A stretch of 64,000 nt of DNA from Clostridium beijerinckii. Its GTDB lineage: Bacteria; Bacillota; Clostridia; Clostridiales; Clostridiaceae. The notes below the pieces were generated by a model. That model searched no databases, was not told the DNA's origin, and saw nothing but the letters and a program-made list of their open reading frames with translations. Location: positions 5,488,292-5,552,291 of the forward strand of contig NZ_CP144906.1 in NCBI RefSeq assembly GCF_036699995.1, read 5' to 3'. Of this stretch, positions 1-7,750 are shown in pieces (positions within the stretch are counted from its first letter, which is position 1; every line of letters starts with the position of its first letter). The translations under genes and the position numbers were made by a program.

Positions 1-2
1 GT

Positions 3-620
3 GACTATTTTGCAATAACAACCTTAGCCTTTTGCCAAATTATCCAAATAGTAATTATGAATATTGATACAGTTGGTGGCGCACGTGGGCTTACCGGTAT
101 CCCAACAAAAACAACTTTTACAGTTGCTTTCATATTCATGATAGCTAGTATAGTCATAATAAAAAATATAATTAACTCGTCCCAGGGTAGAGCAATGCTT
201 TCTATTCGTGAAAATGAAATAGCCGCTGAATCTATGGGAATTAATGCATTAAAATACAAAATGATGGCATTTGTTATAGCTGCCTTTTTTGCTGGGCTTG
301 CTGGTGGACTTTATGCTCACTATTCTGGATATATAAAACCAGATCTTTTCGATTTTAACAAATCAATTGACTATCTAACTTTTGTTGTATTTGGTGGTAT
401 GGGATCTTTGTCTGGGTCAATTATTTCAGCTATAATGCTGACTTTTTTACCAGAGCTTTTGAGAAGTATGGGCGATTTCAGAATGGTTATATATCCATTA
501 GCTTTAATACTACTTATGATATTCAGACCTGAAGGATTATTCGGAGATAAAGAAATTTCTCTTAAAATCTTTGGTAAATTAATACCAAGCAAAAAATCAG
601 ATGATAGAGAGGAGGCTTAA
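3..620 (+). CDS. livM: Branched-chain amino-acid ABC transporter permease LivM (5' truncated by window edge)
   Basis: Inner-membrane permease of a LivFGHM-type importer for branched-chain amino acids. The reading frame is open from base 3, so the true start lies before the window. The visible part contains the family signature around TLAFCQIIQIV and GGARGLTGIP, followed by several hydrophobic helices and the conserved GGMGSLSGSIISA loop that contacts the ATPases, then the usual FRPEGLFG near the C-terminus. The stop codon lies only a few bases before the SD of livG, so livM, livG and livF form one operon. The permease LivH and the binding protein are expected upstream, outside the window. Confidence 0.93.
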   Translation, partial: DYFAITTLAFCQIIQIVIMNIDTVGGARGLTGIPTKTTFTVAFIFMIASIVIIKNIINSSQGRAMLSIRENEIAAESMGINALKYKMMAFVIAAFFAGLAGGLYAHYSGYIKPDLFDFNKSIDYLTFVVFGGMGSLSGSIISAIMLTFLPELLRSMGDFRMVIYPLALILLMIFRPEGLFGDKEISLKIFGKLIPSKKSDDREEA

Positions 621-624
621 TTCA

Positions 625-1383
625 ATGCTAGAAGTTCAAAATTTATCAATTGTATTCGGTGGATTAAAGGCAGTGTCAGATTTTAATCTAACAATAAATG
701 AAAAAGAAATTGTCGGGCTTATTGGACCTAATGGCGCTGGTAAGACTACTGTATTTAACATGTTAACTGGTGTTTATACTCCAACTGAAGGTACTATATC
801 TTATCTTGGAGAAAAGATTCAAGGTCTTAAACCCTATAATATTACACAAAAGAAAATAGCCAGAACTTTTCAAAATATACGTCTATTTTCTCATCTTTCT
901 GTTCTTGATAATGTTAAAGTAAGTTTTAACTATAGAATAAATTATTCTATATTTGATTCCATCTTTAGAACTCCTAAATTTAGGAAAACAGAAGCTGAAA
1001 TTATAGATAAAAGTATTGAACTATTAAAAGTCTTTTCTCTCGATGGAAAAAAAGATGAGTTAGCTAGCAATCTCCCTTATGGCGAACAAAGAAAACTTGA
1101 GATAGTAAGAGCCTTAGCTGCAAAGCCATCTCTTCTATTATTAGATGAACCTGCTGCTGGTATGAATCCTCAGGAAACTGTAGAACTTACCAAGCTTATA
1201 GATTGGATTAAAGATAAGTTTAATATATCAATTCTTTTAATTGAGCACGATATGAAGCTTGTTATGGGAATCTGTGATAAAATAGCAGTTCTTGATTACG
1301 GAAAAAAAATTGCTGAAGGCACTCCAGAAGAAATAAAAAATAATCCTAAGGTAATTGAAGCTTATCTAGGAGAGGGGGCTTAA
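625..1383 (+). CDS. livG: Branched-chain amino-acid ABC transporter ATP-binding protein LivG
   Basis: Cytoplasmic ATPase of the Liv importer, 252 residues. Walker A is GPNGAGKTT, Walker B is LLLLDEPAAGMNP and the switch His follows in LLIEHDM; the signature segment is the degenerate LPYGEQRK seen in LivG proteins. I place the start at the ATG at 625 because a strong SD (GAGGAGG, 609-615) precedes it; an in-frame ATG at 601 overlaps livM and has no SD. It is followed by livF with a 2-base gap. Confidence 0.95.
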   Translation: MLEVQNLSIVFGGLKAVSDFNLTINEKEIVGLIGPNGAGKTTVFNMLTGVYTPTEGTISYLGEKIQGLKPYNITQKKIARTFQNIRLFSHLSVLDNVKVSFNYRINYSIFDSIFRTPKFRKTEAEIIDKSIELLKVFSLDGKKDELASNLPYGEQRKLEIVRALAAKPSLLLLDEPAAGMNPQETVELTKLIDWIKDKFNISILLIEHDMKLVMGICDKIAVLDYGKKIAEGTPEEIKNNPKVIEAYLGEGA

Positions 1384-1385
1384 AA

Positions 1386-2090
1386 ATGCTAAAGGTAGAA
1401 AATATTAATCTATATTATGGTGTAATTCATGCACTAAGGGACATTTCCCTTGAAGTAAAACAGGGTGAAATAGTGACATTAATAGGTGCTAATGGTGCTG
1501 GTAAAACTTCTACTCTTAGAGCTATATCAGGCCTTGAACCAATAAAATCTGGTACGGTCACTTTTAAGAGCTCTGAATTAAACAAGGTTGCAGCTAATAA
1601 AATAGTTTCTCTAGGTCTTTCCCATGTACCAGAAGGAAGAAGAGTTTTTCCTCAGCTATCGGTCTTAGAAAATCTAGAACTAGGTGCTTATTTAAGAAAC
1701 GATAAAGCAGAAATTAAAAAAGACATGGAAATGGTATTTGCTAAATTTCCAAGACTTAAAGAAAGAATAAAGCAACAAGCTGGTACTCTTTCTGGTGGTG
1801 AACAGCAAATGCTTGCAATCGGAAGGGCTCTTATGAACAGACCTGAAATGCTTATATTAGATGAGCCTTCAATGGGGCTTGCGCCTCTTGTTGTTAAAGA
1901 TATTTTTGATACAATTGTTGAAATTAATAAATCAGGAACAACTATACTTTTAGTTGAGCAAAATGCGAATATGGCCCTTGCCATTGCACATAGAGCTTAT
2001 GTTCTTGAAACTGGTAATATAGTAAAATCCGGTGATGCACAAGTTCTTCTTAATGATGAAAGTATTAAGAGTGCATATCTTGGTGAATAA
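1386..2090 (+). CDS. livF: Branched-chain amino-acid ABC transporter ATP-binding protein LivF
   Basis: Second cytoplasmic ATPase of the Liv importer, 234 residues, the usual LivF length. Walker A GANGAGKTS, signature LSGGEQQ, Walker B MLILDEPSMGLAP and switch His region LLVEQNAN are all intact. An SD-like GAGAGGGGG in the end of livG serves this start, which suggests translational coupling. The gene is the last of the operon, and a clear intrinsic terminator follows within 25 bases. Confidence 0.95.
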   Translation: MLKVENINLYYGVIHALRDISLEVKQGEIVTLIGANGAGKTSTLRAISGLEPIKSGTVTFKSSELNKVAANKIVSLGLSHVPEGRRVFPQLSVLENLELGAYLRNDKAEIKKDMEMVFAKFPRLKERIKQQAGTLSGGEQQMLAIGRALMNRPEMLILDEPSMGLAPLVVKDIFDTIVEINKSGTTILLVEQNANMALAIAHRAYVLETGNIVKSGDAQVLLNDESIKSAYLGE

Positions 2091-2111
2091 ATAGTTAAAT
2101 TAAGTTACTAT

Positions 2112-2145
2112 AAAAAAAGACTGATACCCAAATCAGTCTTTTTTT
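2112..2145 (+). terminator. Intrinsic terminator after livF
   Basis: The stem AAAGACTGAT / ATCAGTCTTT has a 4-base loop (ACCC), is flanked by A- and T-runs and is followed by seven T. It can work in both directions, so it may also end the decayed minus-strand gene beyond it. Confidence 0.9.
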
Positions 2146-2154
2146 AATAGTGAC

Positions 2155-2445
2155 TTAATCTAATCTCTTTTTCTTATAGGCATAAACAAAAATTCCAGCA
2201 CCAATTATAATCCACAATAGAATTACTAATATATTATAAGCAAAATTTATATTTAAATGTTCATTAGTAAAAATTCTGCCTAGCAATATTTGCATGTTAT
2301 AGTTAGGTAAAAAATTAGCTGCCATTCCGGCTATATTATTCATTTTTGCTAAAGTGCCCGCTAAAAATATAACCATGAAAAACGGCATTCCTATGGTTCC
2401 TGCACTAGCCTGATTTTCTGCTAAAATTCCTATTACCGCTCCAAG
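2155..2445 (-). pseudogene. C-terminal remnant of an ABC-2 type permease
   Basis: This stretch reads as the last two membrane segments of an ABC-2 family exporter permease and ends in a positively charged tail (YAYKKKRLD). The frame opens at about 2445 inside a membrane helix without a start codon or SD, so the N-terminal part is missing. Just upstream on the same strand lies the N-terminal end of an ABC ATPase (2469-2648). The simplest reading is an internal deletion that removed most of the ATPase and most of the permease of an exporter pair. It is unlikely to be functional. Confidence 0.6.
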
Positions 2446-2468
2446 TTCTTATAATCACTATGTTTTAT

Positions 2469-2648
2469 TTAGTCTATATATATTTCACCACTACCGATTA
2501 CTTCTTTATCTAATATAAGATCTATTAATGTATTACTAAACTCTCTATCTGCTTCAATACTTACCAAACTTCCCTTTTCAACCATAAGATTTATATCGTT
2601 TATGAAACTATTAGTTTGCTTTTTATATAAATTTTTTATTTTCAACAT
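2469..2648 (-). pseudogene. N-terminal remnant of an ABC transporter ATPase
   Basis: An ATG at 2648 with a good SD (GAGGAGA) opens a 59-codon frame starting MLKIKNLYKK. It resembles the first strands of an ABC exporter ATPase (a basic K-NLYKK start, then GSLVSIEA where Walker A begins, then GSGEIYID). The Walker A sequence itself is gone and the frame stops where the rest of the domain should follow. Together with 2155-2445 it looks like a deleted ABC exporter operon that kept its translation start. Confidence 0.5.
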
Positions 2649-2876
2649 TATAAATTATTCTCCTCGACTTATACATTCATTTAATTAATATACATTATAG
2701 GTAAATTATTACACCAGTTTGTAATGATAGCAATAGTAGGCTTCAACATTCCATAAATACCATAATGTAAAATTCAATTGAATTTCATATTATATTAAAT
2801 TTTATAAACGACGAATAGATAATTTTATTAATGATAAACTAAATTTGTATAAATGAAATAAAAGGAGGTTAAGTTT

Positions 2877-3026
2877 ATGAGTTACGAAGAAAAAGAATCT
2901 CTAAAGAATGAGGCAAAAAAAATGATGATTGATGGAGAACATTGGAGTACAATTAGAGAAAAAACTCATCTAAGACTAAAAGATTTACGAAGAATTCAAA
3001 GAGATGAAATAAATCCTAAGTTCTAA
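2877..3026 (+). CDS. Small HTH-like protein, 49 residues
   Basis: The frame starts MSYEEKESLKNEAKK and is preceded by a near-perfect SD (AAAGGAGG, 2861-2868). The protein is highly charged. Residues about 17-45 (DGEHWSTIREKTHLRLKDL, then RRIQRD) fit a helix-turn-helix of the resolvase or sigma-like type: a helix, a short turn, and a basic recognition helix. It stands alone between the decayed ABC genes and hppA. A large hairpin follows it. I do not recognise a named family; a small DNA-binding regulator is an inference. Confidence 0.6.
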   Translation: MSYEEKESLKNEAKKMMIDGEHWSTIREKTHLRLKDLRRIQRDEINPKF

Positions 3027-3101
3027 ACTTGAAATTAATTACATCTAACAATTATAGATACTGCTATAAATTAAAATACTATGATTTTATTACTAATTAC
3101 T

Positions 3102-3165
3102 AAGCAAAGTAATATATATTTAGAGGTTTCTCCAAACTTTCTATAAGTATATATTTACTTTGCTT
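3102..3165. terminator. Long hairpin, probable terminator of the 49-residue gene
   Basis: The arm AAGCAAAGTAATATATATTTA (3102-3122 region) pairs almost fully with the arm ending in TACTTTGCTT at 3165. The loop is about 20 bases and a T-rich run follows. The stem is longer than most terminators here but the layout fits one. Confidence 0.55.
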
Positions 3166-3215
3166 ATTTTATTTTGCTTAAGCATAATATATATTATAGA
3201 AAAAGTTGAAAATTT

Positions 3216-3245
3216 TTGAATTTTCTGAATATTTTGTTGTATAAT
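3216..3245 (+). promoter_or_regulatory. Probable sigma-A promoter of hppA
   Basis: TTGAAT at 3216-3221 and TATAAT at 3240-3245 with an 18-base spacer, about 45 bases before the hppA start. Confidence 0.55.
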
Positions 3246-3291
3246 ATATATGTATAACAAATTTATATAAAAAATAAAGGGGATGTTTTAA

Positions 3292-5427
3292 ATGGTACCA
3301 TATTTTATGCTTATTTATAGTGTTATAATTATTTCACTTATAGCAATCATTTATTTGGTCAGGTATACATTTTCTCAAGACAAAGGCACTAGCCAAATGC
3401 AAGAAATATCAACTTACATTAAGGAAGGTGCTATGGCATTCATTAAAAGACAATATAAAACCATCTTTGTTTTATCCATTGTTGCTTTATTTTTAATCAT
3501 ACTTTCTAACTATTTCGGCAATGCATCAAAAGGTCCAAGCTCTGCCATATCTATATCTTTACATACAGGTATAGCTTTTATAACAGGCGCATTCTGCTCA
3601 GCTTTATCTGGCTATATTGGTATGTATATGGCTGTTAATTCTAATGTAAGAGCTGCTGCTGGCGCAAAAAAGGGGTTAAACAATGCTCTTCAAATAGCTC
3701 TTAAAGGTGGTGCTGTTACTGGACTAGCGGTTACTTCCCTATCTCTTTTAGGTGTAGCGTCTCTATTTCTTATCTATGGAGGTATTTCTGGAAACGATAC
3801 TTTAATTAAAGAAGCCCCCTCTCTTATAGTTGGATTTGGGTTTGGTGCTTCCTTCGTCGCGTTATTTGCTCAACTTGGTGGAGGTATATATACAAAGGCT
3901 GCCGATGTTGGTGCTGATCTCGTCGGAAAGGTTGAAGCTGGTATCCCTGAAGATGATCCTAGAAATCCTGCTGTTATTGCTGATCTTGTTGGTGATAATG
4001 TAGGTGATTGTGCTGGTAGAGGTGCGGACTTATTCGAATCTACAGCCGCTGAGAATATAGGTGCTATGATTCTAGGCGTTGGGCTTTACCCTATATTTGG
4101 ATGGAAAGGAATACTATTTCCGCTTGTTGCTCGTGCCCTTGGTATCATCGCTTCAATAATAGGTATTTTTGCTGTTAAAGTTAAAAATGATAATGATGAT
4201 CCTATGAAAGCTTTAAAAGGTGGATTTGTTATCACTTCAATAATTAATTTAGTAATATTATTTTTCGTAGTTAAAGATATGTTAAGTGGTTCACTTACAA
4301 CTGGTGGACAAGTAAACTATATATATCTATATGGATGTGCAGTTGCTGGAATACTTCTTAGCTATGTATTTGTAGTTTTAACTGATTATTATACTTCAAT
4401 AACCCATAAACCTGTTAAAGAGATAGCTAATGCTTCTAAAACTGGAGCTGGAACTAATATAATAACTGGATTATCAGTTGGCATGGAATCAACTGCACTT
4501 CCTGTTGTTTGCATATCTATTTGTATATTTATATCTTATAGATTAAGCGAAATGGCATTACCTAATGTTGCAAATGCAGGTTTGTATGGTACAGCAATTG
4601 CAACCATGGGAATGCTTTCAACCTGCACATATATTCTTGCCATGGATACCTTTGGTCCAATTACTGATAATGCCGGTGGAATTACAGAAATGTCTGGAGC
4701 TCCCGAAGAAATTAGAAATGTAACTGATAGATTAGACGCATGCGGCAATACTACAAAAGCATTAACCAAGGGTTATGCCGTTGGTTCAGCTGCACTTGCT
4801 ACTTTTCTATTATTTTCTGCATATCTAGATGAAGTAAAAAAACTTCTTGGAAAACCTTTAGATTCATGGTTTTCGGTTGATATAGGTAAGCCTGAAGTAT
4901 TTATAGGTGGTTTTATAGGTGCTATGATAGTATTTCTATTTAGCTCTACAGCTATCCGTGCTGTTGGCAAGGCTGCTCAATATGTAATACTTGAAGTTAG
5001 ACAACAATTTAAAGAAATACCAGGAATAATGGAAGGAAAATCAAAACCTGATTATGCTCGTTGTGTTGATATAGTTACAAAAGGTGCTCTAAAAGAAATG
5101 GTTCTTCCTGGAATCATAGTGATTTCTGCTCCTATAATCGTTGGAATCCTTCTAGGGAAAGAAGCTGCAGCTGGATTTTTAATGATAACCACCATTTCTG
5201 GTGTTATAATGGCTCTCTTCTTAAATAATGGCGGTGGCGCATGGGACAATGCAAAGAAGCTTATAGAATTAGGAGAGCACGGTGGTAAAAATTCCGAAGC
5301 ACATAGAGCTAGTGTCGTTGGAGATACAGTTGGCGATCCATTTAAAGATACCGCCGGCCCATCACTCCATGTACTTATAAAACTCGTAAGTACTTTAACT
5401 TTAGTATTTGTCGCATTATTCGCATAA
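3292..5427 (+). CDS. hppA: Membrane-bound proton-pumping pyrophosphatase, K+-independent type
   Basis: Integral membrane enzyme that hydrolyses pyrophosphate and pumps ions across the membrane, 711 residues with about 16 hydrophobic segments. The PPi/Mg binding segment (DVGADLVGKVEAGIPEDDP, then AVIADLVGDNVGD) and the C-terminal acidic segment (GDTVGDPFKDTAGPS) are intact. In the position that sets potassium dependence the sequence is CGNTTKALTKGY: Lys and Thr at the two diagnostic sites, which is the K+-independent signature known for this family (K+-dependent members have Ala and Gly). It is a single-gene unit with its own promoter and terminator, and recovers energy from pyrophosphate made in biosynthesis. 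Confidence 0.95.
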   Translation: MVPYFMLIYSVIIISLIAIIYLVRYTFSQDKGTSQMQEISTYIKEGAMAFIKRQYKTIFVLSIVALFLIILSNYFGNASKGPSSAISISLHTGIAFITGAFCSALSGYIGMYMAVNSNVRAAAGAKKGLNNALQIALKGGAVTGLAVTSLSLLGVASLFLIYGGISGNDTLIKEAPSLIVGFGFGASFVALFAQLGGGIYTKAADVGADLVGKVEAGIPEDDPRNPAVIADLVGDNVGDCAGRGADLFESTAAENIGAMILGVGLYPIFGWKGILFPLVARALGIIASIIGIFAVKVKNDNDDPMKALKGGFVITSIINLVILFFVVKDMLSGSLTTGGQVNYIYLYGCAVAGILLSYVFVVLTDYYTSITHKPVKEIANASKTGAGTNIITGLSVGMESTALPVVCISICIFISYRLSEMALPNVANAGLYGTAIATMGMLSTCTYILAMDTFGPITDNAGGITEMSGAPEEIRNVTDRLDACGNTTKALTKGYAVGSAALATFLLFSAYLDEVKKLLGKPLDSWFSVDIGKPEVFIGGFIGAMIVFLFSSTAIRAVGKAAQYVILEVRQQFKEIPGIMEGKSKPDYARCVDIVTKGALKEMVLPGIIVISAPIIVGILLGKEAAAGFLMITTISGVIMALFLNNGGGAWDNAKKLIELGEHGGKNSEAHRASVVGDTVGDPFKDTAGPSLHVLIKLVSTLTLVFVALFA

Positions 5428-5450
5428 ATTAATATTATTTATTTATAAAG

Positions 5451-5492
5451 AGGATCTGTAGTATATAATTTAACGCTGCATATCCTTTTTTT
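5451..5492 (+). terminator. Terminator after hppA
   Basis: AGGATCTGTAG pairs with CTGCATATCCT (one mismatch, one G-U) and is followed by eight T. Confidence 0.7.
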
Positions 5493-5667
5493 ATAAGTTC
5501 CTCTAATTTTTTTACTAATCTATAATGCTTTTATTTTGTCACTTATACTAAATTATATTTAATACCTTATATACTTTTATTGAGATATAATTAATTATAT
5601 AATTGTTCTATATACAACTTATGTATACAGTTACTAATCACTTATTTAAAAAGGGGGCTAAAATTTA

Positions 5668-6087
5668 ATGGATGAAAAATATGTAGTTATTATCCAGTGC
5701 GACATTGCTCATAACCGTTGTAGTGGATTTGCCTGTACAAATGCCTTTTACAACAGAGATGACGTTTTTAAAAATTACAACGAATCAACCAGATATATTT
5801 CCTTCACCTGTGGAGGATGCTGTGGAAAAAGTATTGCTACTAAATTAGAACATCTCTCGAAAAAACTTAAGTTAAAAAATAACATAAATAAAGAAGATGT
5901 TGTGATACATCTATCATCTTGCATGACAAATGATAATTATCATTATGATAGATGTCCTCATCTAGATTATATTAAATCTATTGTATCCAAAAAAGGATAT
6001 AATAAAGTTATAGAAGGTTCTTATATAAGTAAGAATGCTGAGAAAAAAAGAGCCAATGGCAGTTATAACTGCTATGACTCAATATAA
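5668..6087 (+). CDS. CGGC domain protein
   Basis: A 139-residue cytoplasmic protein with a strong SD (AAAGGGGG). It is cysteine-rich: IIQCDIAHNRCSG near the N-terminus, the family motif FTCGGCCGKS around residues 48-57, and HLSSCM and DRCPHL later. This matches the small CGGC family, whose members are thought to bind metal through these cysteines; the function is not established. It is monocistronic and convergent with the DUF4474 gene. Confidence 0.8.
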   Translation: MDEKYVVIIQCDIAHNRCSGFACTNAFYNRDDVFKNYNESTRYISFTCGGCCGKSIATKLEHLSKKLKLKNNINKEDVVIHLSSCMTNDNYHYDRCPHLDYIKSIVSKKGYNKVIEGSYISKNAEKKRANGSYNCYDSI

Positions 6088-6128
6088 ATGTAAAGGCAGG
6101 ATATATATTCTGCCTTCCTAATATTACG

Positions 6129-7019
6129 TTACTCAGTTTCAGTATTTTTCATGCTTCTCAAATATTTTCTCAATACTGCTTTATCTACTATTTCTGAATA
6201 GATTTCTGGTGCCTGTTTCTGAATTGCATTTATTTTATCTGTTAAATTATTATATATTCTAGTAATATCATTATATTTATCGCATAACAGTTTATTTTTC
6301 ATTTGTATGATCTTATCAGTCTGCTCTGTCCTAGTAATAGGTTGAGGAGTATGCGGTTTATCAAATGTTAAACCTACAGTATTTCCATTTACAATAAACT
6401 CTTTATTTTCTTCATATCCTATCTTTTTTATTGCTTGTACAAAGGAACTGCACATTTCTTCATCCTTTAAAGTAATATTCAAATACATGACTAGTTCAGA
6501 AGGCTCTGAATATTCACCAAGTTTAAAGCCTGCTAACCACCAATGCTTGTCATCTAACGCGAAAAGTGTTTTTCCATTCTTTTTTAGCAAAAGAGAGATT
6601 GTTAATCTATCTTCATCGCTAGCGCAATTATAAAACATATACTTATATACTTCTGGTAAGTTTAATATAGGCTTTTCAGCTGTATAAATACCGACTTCAC
6701 ATCCAGTATTCAAATCGTATTGACCTTTCCATAATTCAATTAACCATATTCTATTATTATATTCAAAGTAGATTGGTTCACAATCTACTATCATTCCAAA
6801 AGGTGCTGATGCTTCATCATACAATCTACTATATCCCATATTTCTTTGCCATGCATTCATATTACTATAAAATATATCTTGTACTGGATCATAATCATAA
6901 CCAGCAATCTCTATTCCTTTATCTATTGGCTTTTCAGATTTAATAATTCCCAATAAACTTTTATTCATATTTTTCAGTATACGGATTCCAGTAAGCATTG
7001 TTATAAAAGATCCAAACAT
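6129..7019 (-). CDS. DUF4474 domain protein
   Basis: About 296 residues. A short hydrophobic N-terminus (FGSFITMLTGIRIL) is followed by a large conserved domain (residues about 40-230) with GYDYDPVQDIFYSNMNAWQ, MIVDCEPIYFEY and IELWKGQYDLNTGCEVG, which I recognise as the clostridial DUF4474 family. The C-terminal 60 residues are predicted helical. The start is the ATG at 7019 with SD GAGGTG; a GTG three codons earlier overlaps the SD. The N-terminal segment may be a membrane anchor. Function unknown. Confidence 0.75.
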   Translation of the reverse strand: MFGSFITMLTGIRILKNMNKSLLGIIKSEKPIDKGIEIAGYDYDPVQDIFYSNMNAWQRNMGYSRLYDEASAPFGMIVDCEPIYFEYNNRIWLIELWKGQYDLNTGCEVGIYTAEKPILNLPEVYKYMFYNCASDEDRLTISLLLKKNGKTLFALDDKHWWLAGFKLGEYSEPSELVMYLNITLKDEEMCSSFVQAIKKIGYEENKEFIVNGNTVGLTFDKPHTPQPITRTEQTDKIIQMKNKLLCDKYNDITRIYNNLTDKINAIQKQAPEIYSEIVDKAVLRKYLRSMKNTETE

Positions 7020-7156
7020 AAGCCTCACCTCAAATAAATTGCTTTACTTATATAGTATTCCCTCTATAATCATTATGTTAAAAGACACTCATGAATTTTA
7101 TTTAATGTATATTATTATTTATTCTATTTAATTGCGATATCGCCATAACCTAAACA

Positions 7157-7207
7157 TTGACAATTACAAAAAATTGTACTATGATAAATTATACCAAACG
7201 GGTATAC
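7157..7207 (+). promoter_or_regulatory. rrf2 promoter with operator at the start site
   Basis: TTGACA (7157-7162), 17-base spacer, TATGAT (7180-7185). The dyad TATACC-AAACG-GGTATA lies at 7190-7206, over the expected transcription start, so a protein bound here would block initiation. The same dyad occurs before cooS and the fusion gene, pointing to autoregulation by the Rrf2 protein. Confidence 0.75.
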
Positions 7208-7224
7208 TTTAAGGAGTAAATTTT

Positions 7225-7638
7225 ATGAATATTAATCAAGAATCTGATTACGCATTTAGAATAATACTTATGCTATCCAAAGAAGGTTTAGATAACAAAC
7301 TTGATGCAAAATCTCTATCTGAAAAAGGAAATATTCCTCTTAGATTTTTATTAAAACTAACTAGAAAGTTAACTCAATCAGGAATATTAAAGTCTTATAG
7401 AGGTGTTAATGGTGGTTATGCTATAACTCGGGAGCCTAAAGATATAACCTTAAAAGATGTGGTTGAAGCTATACAAGGTCCAATTATTGTGACCAGATGT
7501 GTTTACGATGGCAAGGCTTGTAGTGCAAATAAAGCTGGTCACTGTTCTATACACAAGGCTTTATACAATATTCAAAATACAATGATAAATGAACTAGAAA
7601 AGGTTAACTTTGATAAACTAAAGAATGATCCATGGTAA
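7225..7638 (+). CDS. Rrf2 family Fe-S type transcriptional regulator
   Basis: 137-residue winged-helix regulator. The N-terminal half is the classic Rrf2 HTH (SDYAFRIILML, then IPLRFLLKLTRKL, then the wing YRGVNGGYAI). Three cysteines, Cys92, Cys99 and Cys107, follow in the dimerisation region, in the place where IscR and NsrR bind a [2Fe-2S] or [4Fe-4S] cluster. SD AAGGAG precedes the ATG at 7225. It sits directly before cooS on the same strand, and its own promoter carries the operator shared with cooS and with the dehydrogenase fusion operon. I infer that it represses all three and senses NO, O2 or cluster state. It is not safely assignable to IscR or NsrR. Confidence 0.88.
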   Translation: MNINQESDYAFRIILMLSKEGLDNKLDAKSLSEKGNIPLRFLLKLTRKLTQSGILKSYRGVNGGYAITREPKDITLKDVVEAIQGPIIVTRCVYDGKACSANKAGHCSIHKALYNIQNTMINELEKVNFDKLKNDPW

Positions 7639-7653
7639 CTTTATACATGTAAA

Positions 7654-7680
7654 TATAAGAGGCGAAAGCCTTTTATATTT
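7654..7680 (+). terminator. Short terminator or attenuator after rrf2
   Basis: TATAAGAGGC-GAAA-GCCTTTTATA, a GAAA tetraloop hairpin followed by a T-rich run. It separates rrf2 from the cooS promoter. Confidence 0.7.
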
Positions 7681-7681
7681 T

Positions 7682-7710
7682 CTTAAAACTATACCTCTTT
7701 AGTATACTTT
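7682..7710 (+). promoter_or_regulatory. cooS operator in a weak promoter
   Basis: The dyad CTATACC-TCTTT-AGTATAC lies at 7689-7707. A possible -35 (CTTAAA, 7682-7687) and -10 (TACTTT, 7705-7710) with a 17-base spacer flank it in the same geometry as at the fusion gene promoter, where the operator also fills the spacer. The promoter elements are weak matches; the operator match is strong. Confidence 0.6.
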
Positions 7711-7750
7711 TGGTTGAATATTAAATATAAAATTAAAGGAGATGATCAAT

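Noticed and set aside
601..624. Upstream ATG at 601 as the livG start
   Set aside because: It overlaps livM, has no SD, and a strong SD precedes the ATG at 625 with the family N-terminus.
3361..3366. GGTATAC inside the start of hppA, possible further Rrf2 operator
   Set aside because: Only one half-site is present, the partner TATACC at the N6 spacing is missing and it lies in coding sequence.
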